This document shows positions 1-10,899 of a stretch of DNA of 64,000 bases, piece by piece. The position numbers were made by a program, and so were the translations under genes. Under the pieces are notes generated by a model. It saw nothing but the letters and a program-made list of their open reading frames with translations. It had not been told where the DNA came from and did no database searches. Positions within the stretch are counted from its first letter, which is position 1, and each line of letters opens with the position of its first letter. Source of the DNA: Scytalidium lignicola (lineage: Eukaryota; Ascomycota; Leotiomycetes). The stretch covers positions 21,177 through 85,176 of the forward strand of contig NCSJ02000180.1 in assembly GCA_002812745.2 (NCBI GenBank), given 5' to 3'.

Positions 1-129
1 AAACGAACAAGGTATTACTTCAAAACCAAATTCGTCAATATAATCACCTAAGGCTGTTCTCTCTTGATATTTTCTTGATCTTGTCTTTTCTTTTGTGTTA
101 CTCTCAGAACGTTGTCGTTTAGGTGGCAT
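1..129 (-). CDS. Partial basic N-terminal ORF, unrecognised
   Basis: An ATG at 127-129 on the minus strand opens a frame that runs off the left edge of the window (43 codons). The N-terminus is very basic (MPPKRQRSES, then further Lys/Arg), followed by a short acidic-hydrophobic stretch that reaches a Cys (VIPCSF) at the edge. A basic start leading to cysteines could be a zinc-binding domain, as in some fungal transposon-associated ORFs, but too little is present to decide. It lies about 110 bases from a possible LTR, so a transposon origin is a fair guess only. Confidence 0.3.
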   Translation of the reverse strand, partial: MPPKRQRSESNTKEKTRSRKYQERTALGDYIDEFGFEVIPCSF

Positions 130-241
130 ATTAGAAAGGAAGGAGGAGTTGCTAAACAAAGAGATTGTTCGAAGATGACGTTTTAGTGTCAGGACAACAC
201 TAAGTGAGAAAGGGGATAATATTATGGGTTTTACTACAATA

Positions 242-578
242 TGTTAATTGGTGTAAGCCTGAGGCTTAGTATAGATACATTGTACAAGAGAACTTAATAA
301 TTAGACAGTCATGTGATAAGGACTTGGGACCTGGGGGGTCTAAGGTCCGTTGGCTTAGGACCTGGGGATCTGGGGGTCCAGGGGTCCAGCAGTATTTCAT
401 TATCTATATAAGCATGCTGTAGAAACATAAGAGTAGACTTCTTGTGTTCAACTTAAATACATTATTGTATTTTACCTTCGACCTAGTAATTTGCTTGTAT
501 GTTATACGTTTCCGCTGTCCTTGAACATCTACCTTATCCTTGGCTATCCAGTGACCTGGATGGTGTAGTTTTGTAACA
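242..578. repeat. Putative LTR of a Copia-like element
   Basis: A block of about 337 bases begins TGTTA and ends TAACA, the short inverted ends expected of an LTR. Inside are a GC-richer patch with repeated GGACCTGGGG/GGGGTCC motifs (about 326-388) and a TATATAAG box near 411, which suits a promoter-bearing LTR. The coding relic at 1.1-1.3 kb lies downstream in the same orientation. I did not find a matching second LTR in the window, so this could be a 5' LTR of a decayed element, a solo LTR, or chance. Confidence 0.35.
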
Positions 579-1110
579 ACTTGTTACAAACTATAATACT
601 TTGGTAAAAGACTTACTTGAAGAGTTACAAGCTAATCAAGCATTATATCAGGAGTTAATTAGCTAATTAAGATAGATAACTAAGGGTTTTAAATTTGATA
701 TTAACTATATTGTTAGTCAGTTATAATAACATTATAATACCTTAACCATGAGGTATATGAATATTAACTTATAAGTTGTACAATATCTGAATAAAACCAT
801 AAATAAAGAGTTATATATAAGTATTAACAAAGACCATAATAAGCTTAGAGAACTTATAAGAGCTTGAATTCAAGGTTATAATAATGTTGATTATGTTAAA
901 GACTTATTAAATCAACACTTAATTACAGAATATATATTCTTGTTAAATAGAAGTCTTATTTTATAAACTTTAACAAAATAATAATATGTAATTACATTAA
1001 CTACTAAATCAAAGTATATAACACTTTTAAAGGCTAACAAGTAAGGACAATAACTATAGTCCTTACTTAAAGAGTTAAGATAAAGTAAGTTGTTAAAGGA
1101 CAATTTGAAG

Positions 1111-1320
1111 ATTCTTATATTTAGTGATAATCAAGCTCGCATAATTATTACTAACAAACTAATAACACACAAGCATTCAAAGTATATTAACATTAGATAT
1201 CACTAAATCAAGGATCTGATTATAAGTAAACAAATATTTGTAGAATACTATTCTACAGAAGATATAAAAGTTAATATGTTAACAAAGTTGTTAACTTATC
1301 AAAGCTTTTAAAAGTATATT
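1111..1320 (+). pseudogene. Copia (Ty1/copia) RNase H relic
   Basis: Frame 1 from 1111 reads a recognisable end of a Copia polyprotein. It has the SDNQAR motif, then ITHKHSKYINIRYH, a stop, IKDLIISKQI, FVEYYSTEDIK and VNMLTKLL. This is the order of the conserved C-terminal RNase H block of Ty1/copia elements (DNQ...KHIDIRYH...TED..AD..TK). Stops at 1204-1206 and 1309-1311 and the extreme AT content show it is dead. The flanks (about 580-1110) are also AT-rich and give no clear reverse transcriptase or integrase motif. Repeat-induced point mutation would explain both the stops and the AT bias, but I have not measured it. Confidence 0.75.
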
Positions 1321-2908
1321 GATAGAATATTTTAATAATCATTAAATTAGACAGAATCAGTAAACTTTACAATAAGTTAAACGTATGAAAACACTATATA
1401 CAACTACAGGTTTATAAAACTGATTTCTTAACATTTTGCTAACAACAAATTGTTAGCTACAGTAGTGAAATAAGAGAACTGTTATAGCTTCAGGTATTTA
1501 ATACACTTACATAACAAGCTATAGCAAAAGCCATATGAAGTTATAGAATCAGAGTCAGGGCAATTATCATACCTGTGAGACATTTTCACATGAAACGTAC
1601 GTTTACAAGTGCGTATATGATATGGGTGTATTTCCCCAACTGTAGCTGTTATTAGCTAGTTGTTTTTGATAGTTGAAATTCATACTGTTCGCGTACGTAC
1701 CAATGATAACAGTAGCCGTAGCCTGTTCAACAATAACCTTGTATATAATTTTGGCCTAACGAGCTGGTAAACCTGGCGCTCGAGGGGATAAGATTGTGTA
1801 CTATTTATTTTTCATTCTTCTTATCTTTTATTTTTACTGTCCTGTTTAATATCATTAAACATCCATTTTTACTCGTTGCAAGATGGTTTTATCAACGTAA
1901 TTATGTCCCCTCAGCTAACACTTTTAGAAGAAATGGTAACTGGAGTAAGGGATAGAAGATGTAGTTAAACACGTTGAATAATCTCAAACTCAAGAGATTC
2001 CTAGAAAAAGCAGCAATAACAGCCGTATTAGCGAAAAGTATGTTCAAGCGTTCTGACAATCCTGTAACTCAAATATCAGCAGGTTCACCATAGATAAGAC
2101 TTTTACGATAAGGGGCGCAAGAGGCTGAATGGATATCCCGTTGGGGCGGGGGCATTTGGACTGTGGACATTGACCGACCCTCGAGCGATACCTGATCACT
2201 TTCACATCCCGCGCACGATTTTAACATCTATGTCAGAGCGACCTATTCCACACATACGACCAACTATATTAACAAACCTTCCCATCCACTGCAAACAGTT
2301 CTTCGTACATAACAGAGTGATGGTTGTCGCTTACGAGACACATCTACCCCTTCCAGAAAATGTCTTGTCCTTCTTCAACTTGACCCATAGAAATAAGGTC
2401 TATATCAGCACCTGGTAACTGTAATCTCCAAACACAAAGCTATACTAGCCCCAAGAGCACATAATCGAGATAAGTGTTGTAGACTGTTAAGAGTATACAA
2501 GGTAAAGGTTTATTCAAGCTGACACTAATAAGATTGAGGTTAGGAACTATAAGTTGACTTTGGGCCTGTTTAATGGGCTAGCGTGATAGGTAGATGGTAA
2601 GAACAACTGGAAGTCAATATTCCTGTATTTTACTTAGTAGTTTGCCAATTGTGGGGTTGTTAAAATGAATTCCCACAATTGGCTACAAATACGATCGACT
2701 CGTTTAGGATAAATGATTACAGAGGGATGTCACTTATGATGATATCTAAGACTACTACAGTAAGAACTAAATAGAAGTTGCTGCGCCGCGGCTGAAGACC
2801 GAGGATGTAATTAATAATTTATATAAATTCCTGCGATCGTTTCAAAATATCGAGACAATCTCAGCACTCAGTATCTTCATTTCCCCCTACGTTGTACTCA
2901 TCAACAAC
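1321..2908. other. AT-rich spacer without a recognised gene
   Basis: No supported gene. Only short ORFs occur; the longest (about 2170-2418, plus) starts at a TTG and has no recognised domain. From about 2.1 kb the composition becomes less AT-rich. A TATATAA-like string at about 2818 lies roughly 90 bases before the dehydrogenase pseudogene and may be its old promoter. Confidence 0.5.
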
Positions 2909-3985
2909 ATGGCATTGGAAAGCGATCTAGGCGTCGTCCTTGTCGTTGGGGGCTGCGGGTACCTGGGCTCCAATCTGGCCAAACAATTGTGCTCCGAATC
3001 GACTTGCTCGTTATAAGTCGGAGTCCCACGCAAAACCTAAACCAGAATGTCATTTACCACGCGTGCGACATTGCCGATCGCAAACAATTATCTGCTCTAC
3101 TCTCTAAAATCAAACCTAGAGTAATCTTCTATACCGTGTCCCCAAGATTTACCGTATCGCTAAAACTCCTGCGCCAGACAAACGTTGATGGCACTCAAGC
3201 CCTGCTTTAAAGTGCAGCAGAGACCCCGAGTGTCCAGGCAGTTGTATACACAAGCACTGACTGGGCATGTGTGGACGCTCCAGGTGTAGAATTGACTGAG
3301 GATCAAGCAGTGCTCTACACGTAAGACAGCCATATCAGCGAGTACGCAAAGACAAAGGCTATTGCTGATGCCGAGGTGCAAGCTGCCAACTCGCCGTCCA
3401 AATTTCTCACAGCAGTCCTTCGTATCCCCGTTATTTATGGGGAGTATAACGAGCCGACGATCGGGACCTGGGTGAACCTAGTGAAGACGAAGCAGCATAC
3501 TATGCAGATTGGAAATAGCAAGCGCCCCTTTGAATTCATATCCATTGAGAATGCTTACAATGCTCACATCTTGGCTGCGAAGGCGCTATTACGTGAGACC
3601 ACAGACCCTCAAAATACTGAAGACTCCCAGAAGGGTAAGGTCAATGGTGGGGCGNTTTTTCGTCTCGGATGGTGTTAGCCACCTTTATTTTAACTTCGCT
3701 CGCAAATTTTTTGCCTTTGCTGGACACCCCGTTGTGAATAACGAAATAAAGGTTGTGCCGTATTGGGTAGCCTTGAGTATTGCAGCCTTAAGTGAGTTGG
3801 CTTATCTGATTTTTACGTTTGCAACCAAATCCCCGAATATTAGGAAGCTCGGGATTGTGTATTTGGGCTGTGGGAGTGAGTGGGACATCACTAAGGCGAA
3901 GGAGAGGTTGGGACATGAGCCACTTGATAAGGTTACAGCATTGAAGAGGGTTACAGAAGCGGAAGCAAAACGCTTAGGAATATAA
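2909..3985 (+). pseudogene. 3-beta-HSD/sterol dehydrogenase-like SDR, disrupted
   Basis: The ATG at 2909 opens a Rossmann N-terminus (VLVVGGCGYLGSN, an NAD-binding GGxGxxG). The frame then shifts near 3005-3012 and continues as VISRSPTQNLNQ and CDIADRKQLS. TAA stops interrupt it at 3208 and about 3322. The active-site YxxxK survives (SEYAKTK, about 3337-3357), as do VLRIPVIYGEY and RPFEFISIENAYNAH. A further break at the N (3655) beside a T-run leads to a C-terminal part with a membrane segment (VVPYWVALSIAALSELAYL) and the ending EAEAKRLGI. The order fits Erg26-like sterol-4-alpha-carboxylate 3-dehydrogenases and the 3-beta-HSD family. Both stops could come from CAA to TAA changes, as RIP would make. 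The 3655 break may be only a homopolymer error; the others look real. Confidence 0.75.
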
Positions 3986-5467
3986 GGCCACTTACTTAGA
4001 AATATATGACTTTGCTGAAGGTGTCATTCAATAACTCCATGGTTAAATGGTAGTTAGATTTTATAGAGTTTGGGTTTAAGTTACGTCCTTTTCACGCTTT
4101 GGCAGTTATAATTAGTCAAAGGCGATTAATTTTCATTAAAGGTTGAGAGCAGGATAGGCGGCATGCTTTTAATAGACAAATTTTGACTTGAATTCAAACC
4201 GATCCTATCCCTCTAGAAATCGAGGTTTTAATTCTGGAATCTAGGTTTCCAGGGACTAATTCCAGATCGGGTGCACCCGAGGAAATATGCTTAAAAGGAA
4301 CTATTTCAGGAACTCGTTAGAGGTAAGATCTAGATGCTTGACCTTTTGTTTTCTCTAATAAAAATGCATAAAGTTAACTAATTAATAAATATATGTCTTA
4401 GTTTTTTTATTCTAAGCTGACGAAAATGATTAACCTGTTACAAATAGATCTCGGCTACCATTTTCTAATAGACTTGCAAAGTAATATTAGATTTCAGCTA
4501 CTTCTAGCGTAACCATTAACTCATTATCGTCAAACATACCTGATATTCTAGATCTGATGAACATTGCAATAAAATGCTCTTAAATAACATTAAGCTTAAT
4601 ATCCAAAAACAAAATGATAAAGCATAGTCACATGCCAAGAAAAGTATATCCGTAACGGAAAGACATCATATCATAAATTATGGTTATTCCTGAAATTGAA
4701 ATCATTGCATAAATCGCTAGATTCATATTGTTTGATTGGTCCCGAATAAAGTTGTGGGTAAGGATTGAGAAATAAATACGAATACAAATTTGCTCCACGT
4801 GGTAGTGCCAAGGCTTAACTCGAACGAGATTGCGGGACTACCTACCAAGAAACCTTCATCCTCCGTGCTACGTAGCATCAAGGTACCCCAGGACCCACCA
4901 ACTCATTTGTGCGGAGGTACCCCGCACGGTCTAGTTGATCTCCCCCATTCTTGCTCCCCTGATTGTCCTTGTGTGAGGAGAAAGTGCACGGTGAGCTTAT
5001 GATCAGTCCATACAATATGTTATCGAAGAAGATCATCCTGCGATGAATCGCTGTTAGGAACGTTTGCTAAGAACGCGAATAAAATTCTGAGCCGCTACGA
5101 GGAATTAAGCTTTTCGGTATAGCAGTCAAGAGGTCCAAGAAGGAAATCAAGAGATAGACAAAAGAAAAGTTGTAGTGCCGCATATCATTACTGTTTTCGT
5201 ATTTTAATCCATGTAGGATGTGCAAGATGAAGCAAAAGCTTCCACGAATCACAACATACCCCAGCTACAAAGGGGAGATTCTCGGTGGAATGCTACTCCA
5301 TTGACAACCCACAATATGTTGCTTGGGCAGCTTTGACTAAAACATGGAATATTTCTTCCTAGTATATATCAATAGAATCACCATGCATATCCCGCCTTTG
5401 CGACCCGCGATCACTTCCTTAACTTGCTTTCAAGGTCAACGCTGGTTAAGTGTACGACCAAGCTGCC
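3986..5467. other. AT-rich spacer, no gene seen
   Basis: No gene is supported. The segment at 4000-4780 is strongly AT-rich with many stops in all frames. A more GC-rich patch (about 4790-5010) carries a short ORF without a recognised domain. The last 100 bases are the likely promoter and leader of the sugar transporter. Confidence 0.5.
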
Positions 5468-7677
5468 ATGCCTTCAAAGGTAGTATCTCCTTTACTTATG
5501 TTTACTCTCTTCTAACTTGAAGAAGGCTATATATTTGTACGGCATTGCGCCTTGTACAGGCGGGTTGGCTTTTGGCTATGTAAGTAACCTTTCCCTCAAC
5601 TTGGGCTGCAGATGCCTAATGACTTGCAAAACAGGATACAGGATCCATGAGTAAGTTCAGCCACCGATGATATGCAATGGAATCCTAAGAAGATCATGAA
5701 GGTGGTATCCTGGCGATGCCTCAGTTCCTTGAATATTTCGACTACCCATCCAATTTCCGACAAGGTGGAATTACGGCATCAATCCAGGCTGGAGCTTTCG
5801 CGGGTTCGCTTTTGACGGGAGCATTCCTTGCAGACAGATTTGGTAGGAAAAAGACAATTCTGCTTGGGTCTGCTCTCTTCACAGTTGGTTGCGCGGTAGC
5901 TTGCGCCGCCAATGGACTTGCTGCACTAGTGGCTGGCCGTGTCATAAATGGATTAGGAAACGGTTGTCTTGCTATGATGGTTTGTTTTGTAATTGCTTTT
6001 CTACAATAGGTGTGCTAATCATTCTGAAAGGTGCCATTATACCAGAGTGAAATCGCCCCAAGAGAGTATTACTCCCTATCAACAGTTATGGTTGTCGTGC
6101 CGCTGACGAATGTGCTAGGGTTCGAGGACGTATCATCTCTGCGCAACAATGTTTCATCAATTTAGGAATTCTTGTCGCATTTTGGATTCAGTATGCATCA
6201 AGCTTCATTGAGGGTTCAGCTGCGTGGAGACTGCCCATGGGACTTCAAATGGTCGTAAGTTACCCTCAAAAAAGAAGAAATAGCAGAATACTCAGAGTCG
6301 CAAGGCTACCATAGCTTTACATATCACTATGTACTTCCTACCAGAATCACCGCGTTGGCTGGTTGCACAGGACCGACACGAGGATGCCCTTCACGTATTA
6401 GCTAAAATACATGCTGGTGGAAACACTGAGGATCTATACGTGCAGGCCGAGCTCGCAGAAATCATATCAAAGATAAAGTTTGAGAAAGAGCACAAGTCCC
6501 CTTCCTATGTATCTCTTCTATTTGGAGAACACGCTCGCCGTATGTGGATTGGTATTGGTGTTGTAAGTTCATATAATGACTCTTTAAAGCTCTAGATTAG
6601 GCTAATCAAATGAATATAGCAATTCTGGCAACAAGTCACCGGTATCAATGTGTATGACTACATATTTCCTATTCTATTCGATTAATTTCTAACTTCAACT
6701 AGTATCATGTATTATGCTGTATTTCTGTTCCAGCAGGCTGGAGTCCAAGGCACTCAGGCTTCTTTGCTAGCGAATGGTATCCAAGGAGCGGTCCTCAACG
6801 TCATCACATGGATAAATATGTGGTATATTGATTCTTGGGGGAGACGAAAGCCTATGGTCATCGGAGGCATAGGCATGGGTATTTCTATGTTGCTTATTGG
6901 AGTTATTATGGTTGCCAAGGGTAAGTAGACTCCACACTGTAAACTTGACCCATCAGTCTACTAATCTGGTTATTAGGTAATCCGGTATATGACTCTCTCA
7001 CGAAGAAGACCAATTTCAACTTCACAGATGAGTCAGCTTCACATGCTGCAATTGCGTTTGTTTATATCTATGTCTTCTGGTTTGCCTTGACCTGGGCTTG
7101 CGTTGCATGGGTCTACCCACCAGAGATCTTTGCCACAAACATGCGTAGCAAAGGTACTTCCATGACTTCAGCAACGAATTGGTTTGTGGTAAGTTTAGGC
7201 ATTATCTTTAGCACTTTGATCTAGCTTATGACTGTATTAGAACTTCTGGTTCGCGTTATATATCCCAACCGCTATGAATAAGATCAGGTAAGTATTCTCA
7301 CGCTCATAGAACTTGTGTAAAATAAAGCTAATTTAAATAGTTGGAAATTATATATAATATTTGCCGCTATCTGTTTCTTAATTTCCATCGTAGTCTATCT
7401 ATTCTTCCCAGTATGCTGTTCCCATTATTCATTTGTAGTAACGCAATCTAATAATATAAAACTACAGGAATCGGCCGGTAAGACCCTTGAAGAGATGGAC
7501 TTCCTCTTTATTAAAGGTCGTACACCATGGGTATTTATGGATCACGAAGCTACTAAGGTTGGAGCGTTGTTTGATCGTGATATGGCTCACGGAGAGGCAC
7601 TTACAGCTTTCGATGAAAAGACAATGGCTACTGGGCAAGTGGAACATGTTGGACATGTTGAAGCCGTTGATGTTTGA
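5468..7677 (+). CDS. MFS sugar (monosaccharide) transporter, 13 exons
   Basis: Joining exons 5468-5479, 5523-5579, 5635-5650, 5702-5979, 6031-6065, 6119-6254, 6305-6562, 6620-6651, 6703-6920, 6977-7188, 7241-7287, 7341-7410 and 7468-7677 gives 526 residues with no stop. All twelve introns are GT-AG and 43-60 bases long. The protein carries the sugar-porter signature: GYDTGSMSG in helix 1, DRFGRKKT after helix 2, PREVRGR after helix 4, PESPRWLV after helix 6, QQVTGIN in helix 7, DSWGRRKP and PPEIFATNMRSKG. A 12-helix proton-coupled plasma-membrane permease for hexose or pentose is expected; substrate cannot be read from sequence. It appears intact although its neighbours are broken. The second coding exon boundary set, including a 16-base exon (5635-5650), is supported only by frame closure and family alignment from memory. 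Confidence 0.88.
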
Positions 7678-8184
7678 ACGCCTTTGTCAGTCGTTCTAAG
7701 TTGACAGTTGATGCTTAGGACAAACCTGGGCAATTTGAGGTATTGTCGGAATGTTCTTTTTTCAAATAACCAGACATGCAGTTTCTATTCTGTACTTGCT
7801 CGCCATATATATAGCCAAATTAACTAGCGGTTATATAACTAGCGGTTATATAACTAACGGATGCTCAACACAATAATTAGAGAGTGATTAACGTTATATG
7901 GTTTAATATTGTCATGATCGTGCTGATGCCGTATATTTGAGACAGAAAAAAGGCATCAAAACCACTGTCTGGTTGGCCAATGAGAAAAAGGAGGGTCGAG
8001 TTATGTACGGTGGCCATATCGAGACCGACGGGCACCCTACTGGAATATGTCTGGGCTTTGAATCAAATGTCATATTCAATCTCACTCAATAACCTCCTGT
8101 AATCGAAGAGAGCGAATCAATTTATATCACAGTACTAAATGCGCTGCCTAANTTTTTTTTGACCTGCTAACATTCATAGTTCGC
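7678..8184. other. Spacer with a short tandem repeat
   Basis: No gene seen. It holds the transporter 3' region, the 15-base tandem repeat at 7821-7860 and an N at 8152 next to eight Ts. A CTGCTAAC branch-like string followed by CATTCATAG just before 8180 could be the end of an intron belonging to the next ORF. Confidence 0.5.
7821..7860. repeat. 15-base tandem repeat, about 2.7 copies
   Basis: The unit TAACTAGCGGTTATA occurs at 7821-7835 and 7836-7850, followed by a partial copy with one change (7851-7860). It is a local minisatellite with no visible function. Confidence 0.85.
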
Positions 8185-8775
8185 ATGCGACAGCGAAGCC
8201 AATTGACACAATATAATGTCTTCCGCTTGGAACTTCACCGCGACGCGCTGAGCAACTTTGTCAACCAGCTCATTTCCCGTCAATCGCAGTGGATTAAACC
8301 TTACCTTCCACACCACTATTCTCTACCTGATACCATCATAATTAAGACTCGAAAGCAGGGAGCGGAGGAAGAGTTCGACATCGAGAAGGCCATGTATCAA
8401 ATGATGAGGGCCTTGCAAGGGCCGAAGATACCAGTTTACTATGGGGAAACAAAACATAATGGAGTCCCAGCCCTGATTATTTCAGATGTTGGCGGGGTAC
8501 CTCTTAATGACAGAAACCTGAAACTGGACGAAGACGAGCTAAAAGAGAAGTTGGAGGATGTTTATCGAGCGACATTCGAATATGGAGTGTGTCAAACGGA
8601 TTCAAAGTTGGATAATTTTCATTGGGTTAATAGTACAATTATTGCCTTACACGTAGATTTAGGGCGTTTCGAGTGGATTGAGCCAGAAGATCGTGATATG
8701 GTGTTAAAATCAGAGACATCATATCTTCTAAAACGATACAAAGATCACCAAGAGTCCCTTCCTGACGAATGCTGA
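8185..8775 (+). CDS. Protein-kinase-like fold ORF, N-terminus uncertain
   Basis: The 196-codon ORF contains what resembles the C-lobe core of the kinase-like proteins found in many filamentous fungi. KTRKQGAEEEF and PVYYGETKH fit the N-lobe/hinge region, and ALIISDVGG fits the hinge. CQTDSKLDNFHWV corresponds to the catalytic loop (HxDxxxxN), with Gln-Thr in place of His-x before the Asp. HVDLGRFEWI lies where DFG-like metal binding would be. The missing loop His suggests a pseudokinase or diverged phosphotransferase. An in-frame acceptor-like site (CTGCTAAC, CATTCATAG to 8179) and the N at 8152 suggest that an upstream exon may exist or that the 5' end is misassembled. Function unknown. Confidence 0.55.
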   Translation: MRQRSQLTQYNVFRLELHRDALSNFVNQLISRQSQWIKPYLPHHYSLPDTIIIKTRKQGAEEEFDIEKAMYQMMRALQGPKIPVYYGETKHNGVPALIISDVGGVPLNDRNLKLDEDELKEKLEDVYRATFEYGVCQTDSKLDNFHWVNSTIIALHVDLGRFEWIEPEDRDMVLKSETSYLLKRYKDHQESLPDEC

Positions 8776-9338
8776 AAGGGTTCGCAAAGTAACGATGTCG
8801 TCTTATTAATAATCCAAAACGGTTTGCTNAAAAAAGGTATAAGTCTCGATTAACTGGCAATATCGTGGACGATCGAGAACATGAGTGTCTGAATAGTACT
8901 ATGCGCGAGTCATGTTGGAGACGAGATAATATGCTAAATATTTGAGAAGCTCAAACTGTAGTTAGCTTAACTCAGACTGAAATCTAGATTCGGATTTTGT
9001 TAGACTTACTCAACCAAGGTAAATAATTTTAAATTTTAAACACCTAGATTTACGTAAATACTACTATGCCGCTCTTTACTTTGGGATTAACAGAACTTGA
9101 CTCTTAATGTTCTTCCCCTCTAAGATACCTAACATTTGATTTTAGTAGTTTCGGTAAAGTTGAACCACAGAATGTCCAGAACGGGATATCAGAATTGAGA
9201 ATTATCACTATAAATTCATATTCATGTAAACTGCTATTGATTATATGGAAAGCAGTTTGTGGTCTTCAAAATTACTGGTAACATTTATGTGTGGTTAATA
9301 TATGAGCAAGGAGAATATTTTAACTGACAAAGAAGAGC
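8776..9338. other. AT-rich spacer, no gene seen
   Basis: No coding signal is supported. It contains one N beside an A-run (8829) and otherwise AT-rich unique sequence. Confidence 0.5.
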
Positions 9339-9755
9339 CTACCGATATATTGTTATAGCGACCGAGTATAGGTTTATCTCTCCAATCTCTCCGTCTATAA
9401 GAAATTTCCATCCCGTAACACTGATTCCTCCCAAGACAGCAAAAATGAAGCCCCATTTAGAAAAAGCGATCGCAAGGACGAAGACTAGATTAACTAGAGT
9501 TGTACTTAGGTGGAACAAAGGTCTGAAAGTAATCAAAGCAATCCATATACTACCAAAGAAAATCACAGCTGTGAGAGCGTAGCGAGTAAGATCCGAGCTT
9601 GAAGTATACTGAGGTATAGTTTTCAGGAATGAGAAGTAAGTCTTATCACTTTCAGTGACCAGAAAGAGAGCTTTCAAAACTGGGAAATAGTCCCACAGTT
9701 TCTGGAGGTAAGGTATGGGTTGGAAGAAAATAGTTAATAGTCCGAGGAGTTCCAT
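9339..9755 (-). CDS. Small hypothetical membrane protein
   Basis: A true ATG at 9753-9755 opens 138 codons. After a hydrophobic amphipathic start (MELLGLLTIFFQPIPYLQ) there are three likely membrane helices: YALTAVIFFGSIWIALITF, STTLVNLVFVLAIAF and WGFIFAVLGGISVTGW. The ORF ends in an ordinary stop with no intron signal. I recognise no family. Its length and three well-separated helices argue for a real gene, but AT-rich DNA gives hydrophobic ORFs easily, so it may be spurious. Confidence 0.4.
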   Translation of the reverse strand: MELLGLLTIFFQPIPYLQKLWDYFPVLKALFLVTESDKTYFSFLKTIPQYTSSSDLTRYALTAVIFFGSIWIALITFRPLFHLSTTLVNLVFVLAIAFSKWGFIFAVLGGISVTGWKFLIDGEIGEINLYSVAITIYR

Positions 9756-10899
9756 TTTATGTTATAGCCGCCGTCAAAAAATAAGATGAGCGAAAAAGAA
9801 TATTTCTTTGCGATTTAAGGTAATCAGTTCAATGTTTATTCTCTTCAAAGTGAAGATAACGCGATTCGGAGGTTTAAAGGTCAAAAGGAAGCCCGGAAAG
9901 AATATGGACTATTTAACCTTGGAGGTGAGCAAAACTATGTGTAAAGGACAAAGGAGATGACATACGTAATACAAAGGCCATCTGTAGTATAGAAGAGAGG
10001 AGCTATTGTTGACAAATTCCCGGAATGGGCTAGAGCACATACAAAATCTTTTGTGCTTCTACGTATGCTGCTTCTTTTAGTTTAGTAGGCCTAATTCCGG
10101 TCCAGTGTCTTCTTTGTAGGGAAAGAATATGCAGATTCCTTTAACAGGTGATTGTCACACGCCAATCCTGGCGTGGAGAAAATCCGCTTTTGTTTGGAAA
10201 GATGAGCAGAGCTGCTTTACCAGCTGTTTTGGGTGAGTCAAAGTAAGCAAGAGTGAGCCTAAGATGAGAGCCATAGTGAGTAGGCTAACTTTGAAAACGA
10301 CCAATTTGGGATACTCGACTAAAACTGCCGCTAGCTAAATTTAGGAAAAGCTAGTCTAAGATTCTCTTAGAGCCAATTCTGGATCTTTAAGAACTGTATA
10401 AAAGGGGAGTAACCCTCCCATTCTATGAAGACAGTGCTATAAGGCTGTTAAATACTGACAATTGACTAGACGTTGTAAATTCCTTAGCTTACTATATAAT
10501 GACGTAGACCCCTTATATATACTTCAAAATAAAGTAACCCGAATTGTAGAACTATAATTTGTATGGCATTCGATTGAAGTACATGGACTAGGCACATTAC
10601 AACTTGGAGTGCACTAGCATTCAATACTAAAATATGAACTACTGTGGCTTATAGTACACCATTCCGGACTACCCCGATCTGATGTATACAGATTCGACAC
10701 AGGAAAACTTGAAGTGTGTTGACTTTTACTATAAAAATCCAAGGTATTATATACTATTTTATACTTAAACACAATATTCAAGGGCAGTAATCACCAAAAT
10801 TAGCCGGCCAAGTTGCTGTTTTATACAACTATTGTCCCAATTTGGCGATATATTTCGTGCTCACAACTTGTATTTATTTCTATATTGGTAGAAAGATAT
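9756..10899. other. Spacer, no gene seen
   Basis: No supported gene. It is AT-rich with only short ORFs. A stretch around 10.18-10.45 kb is slightly GC-richer but has no recognisable coding motif. Confidence 0.5.
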
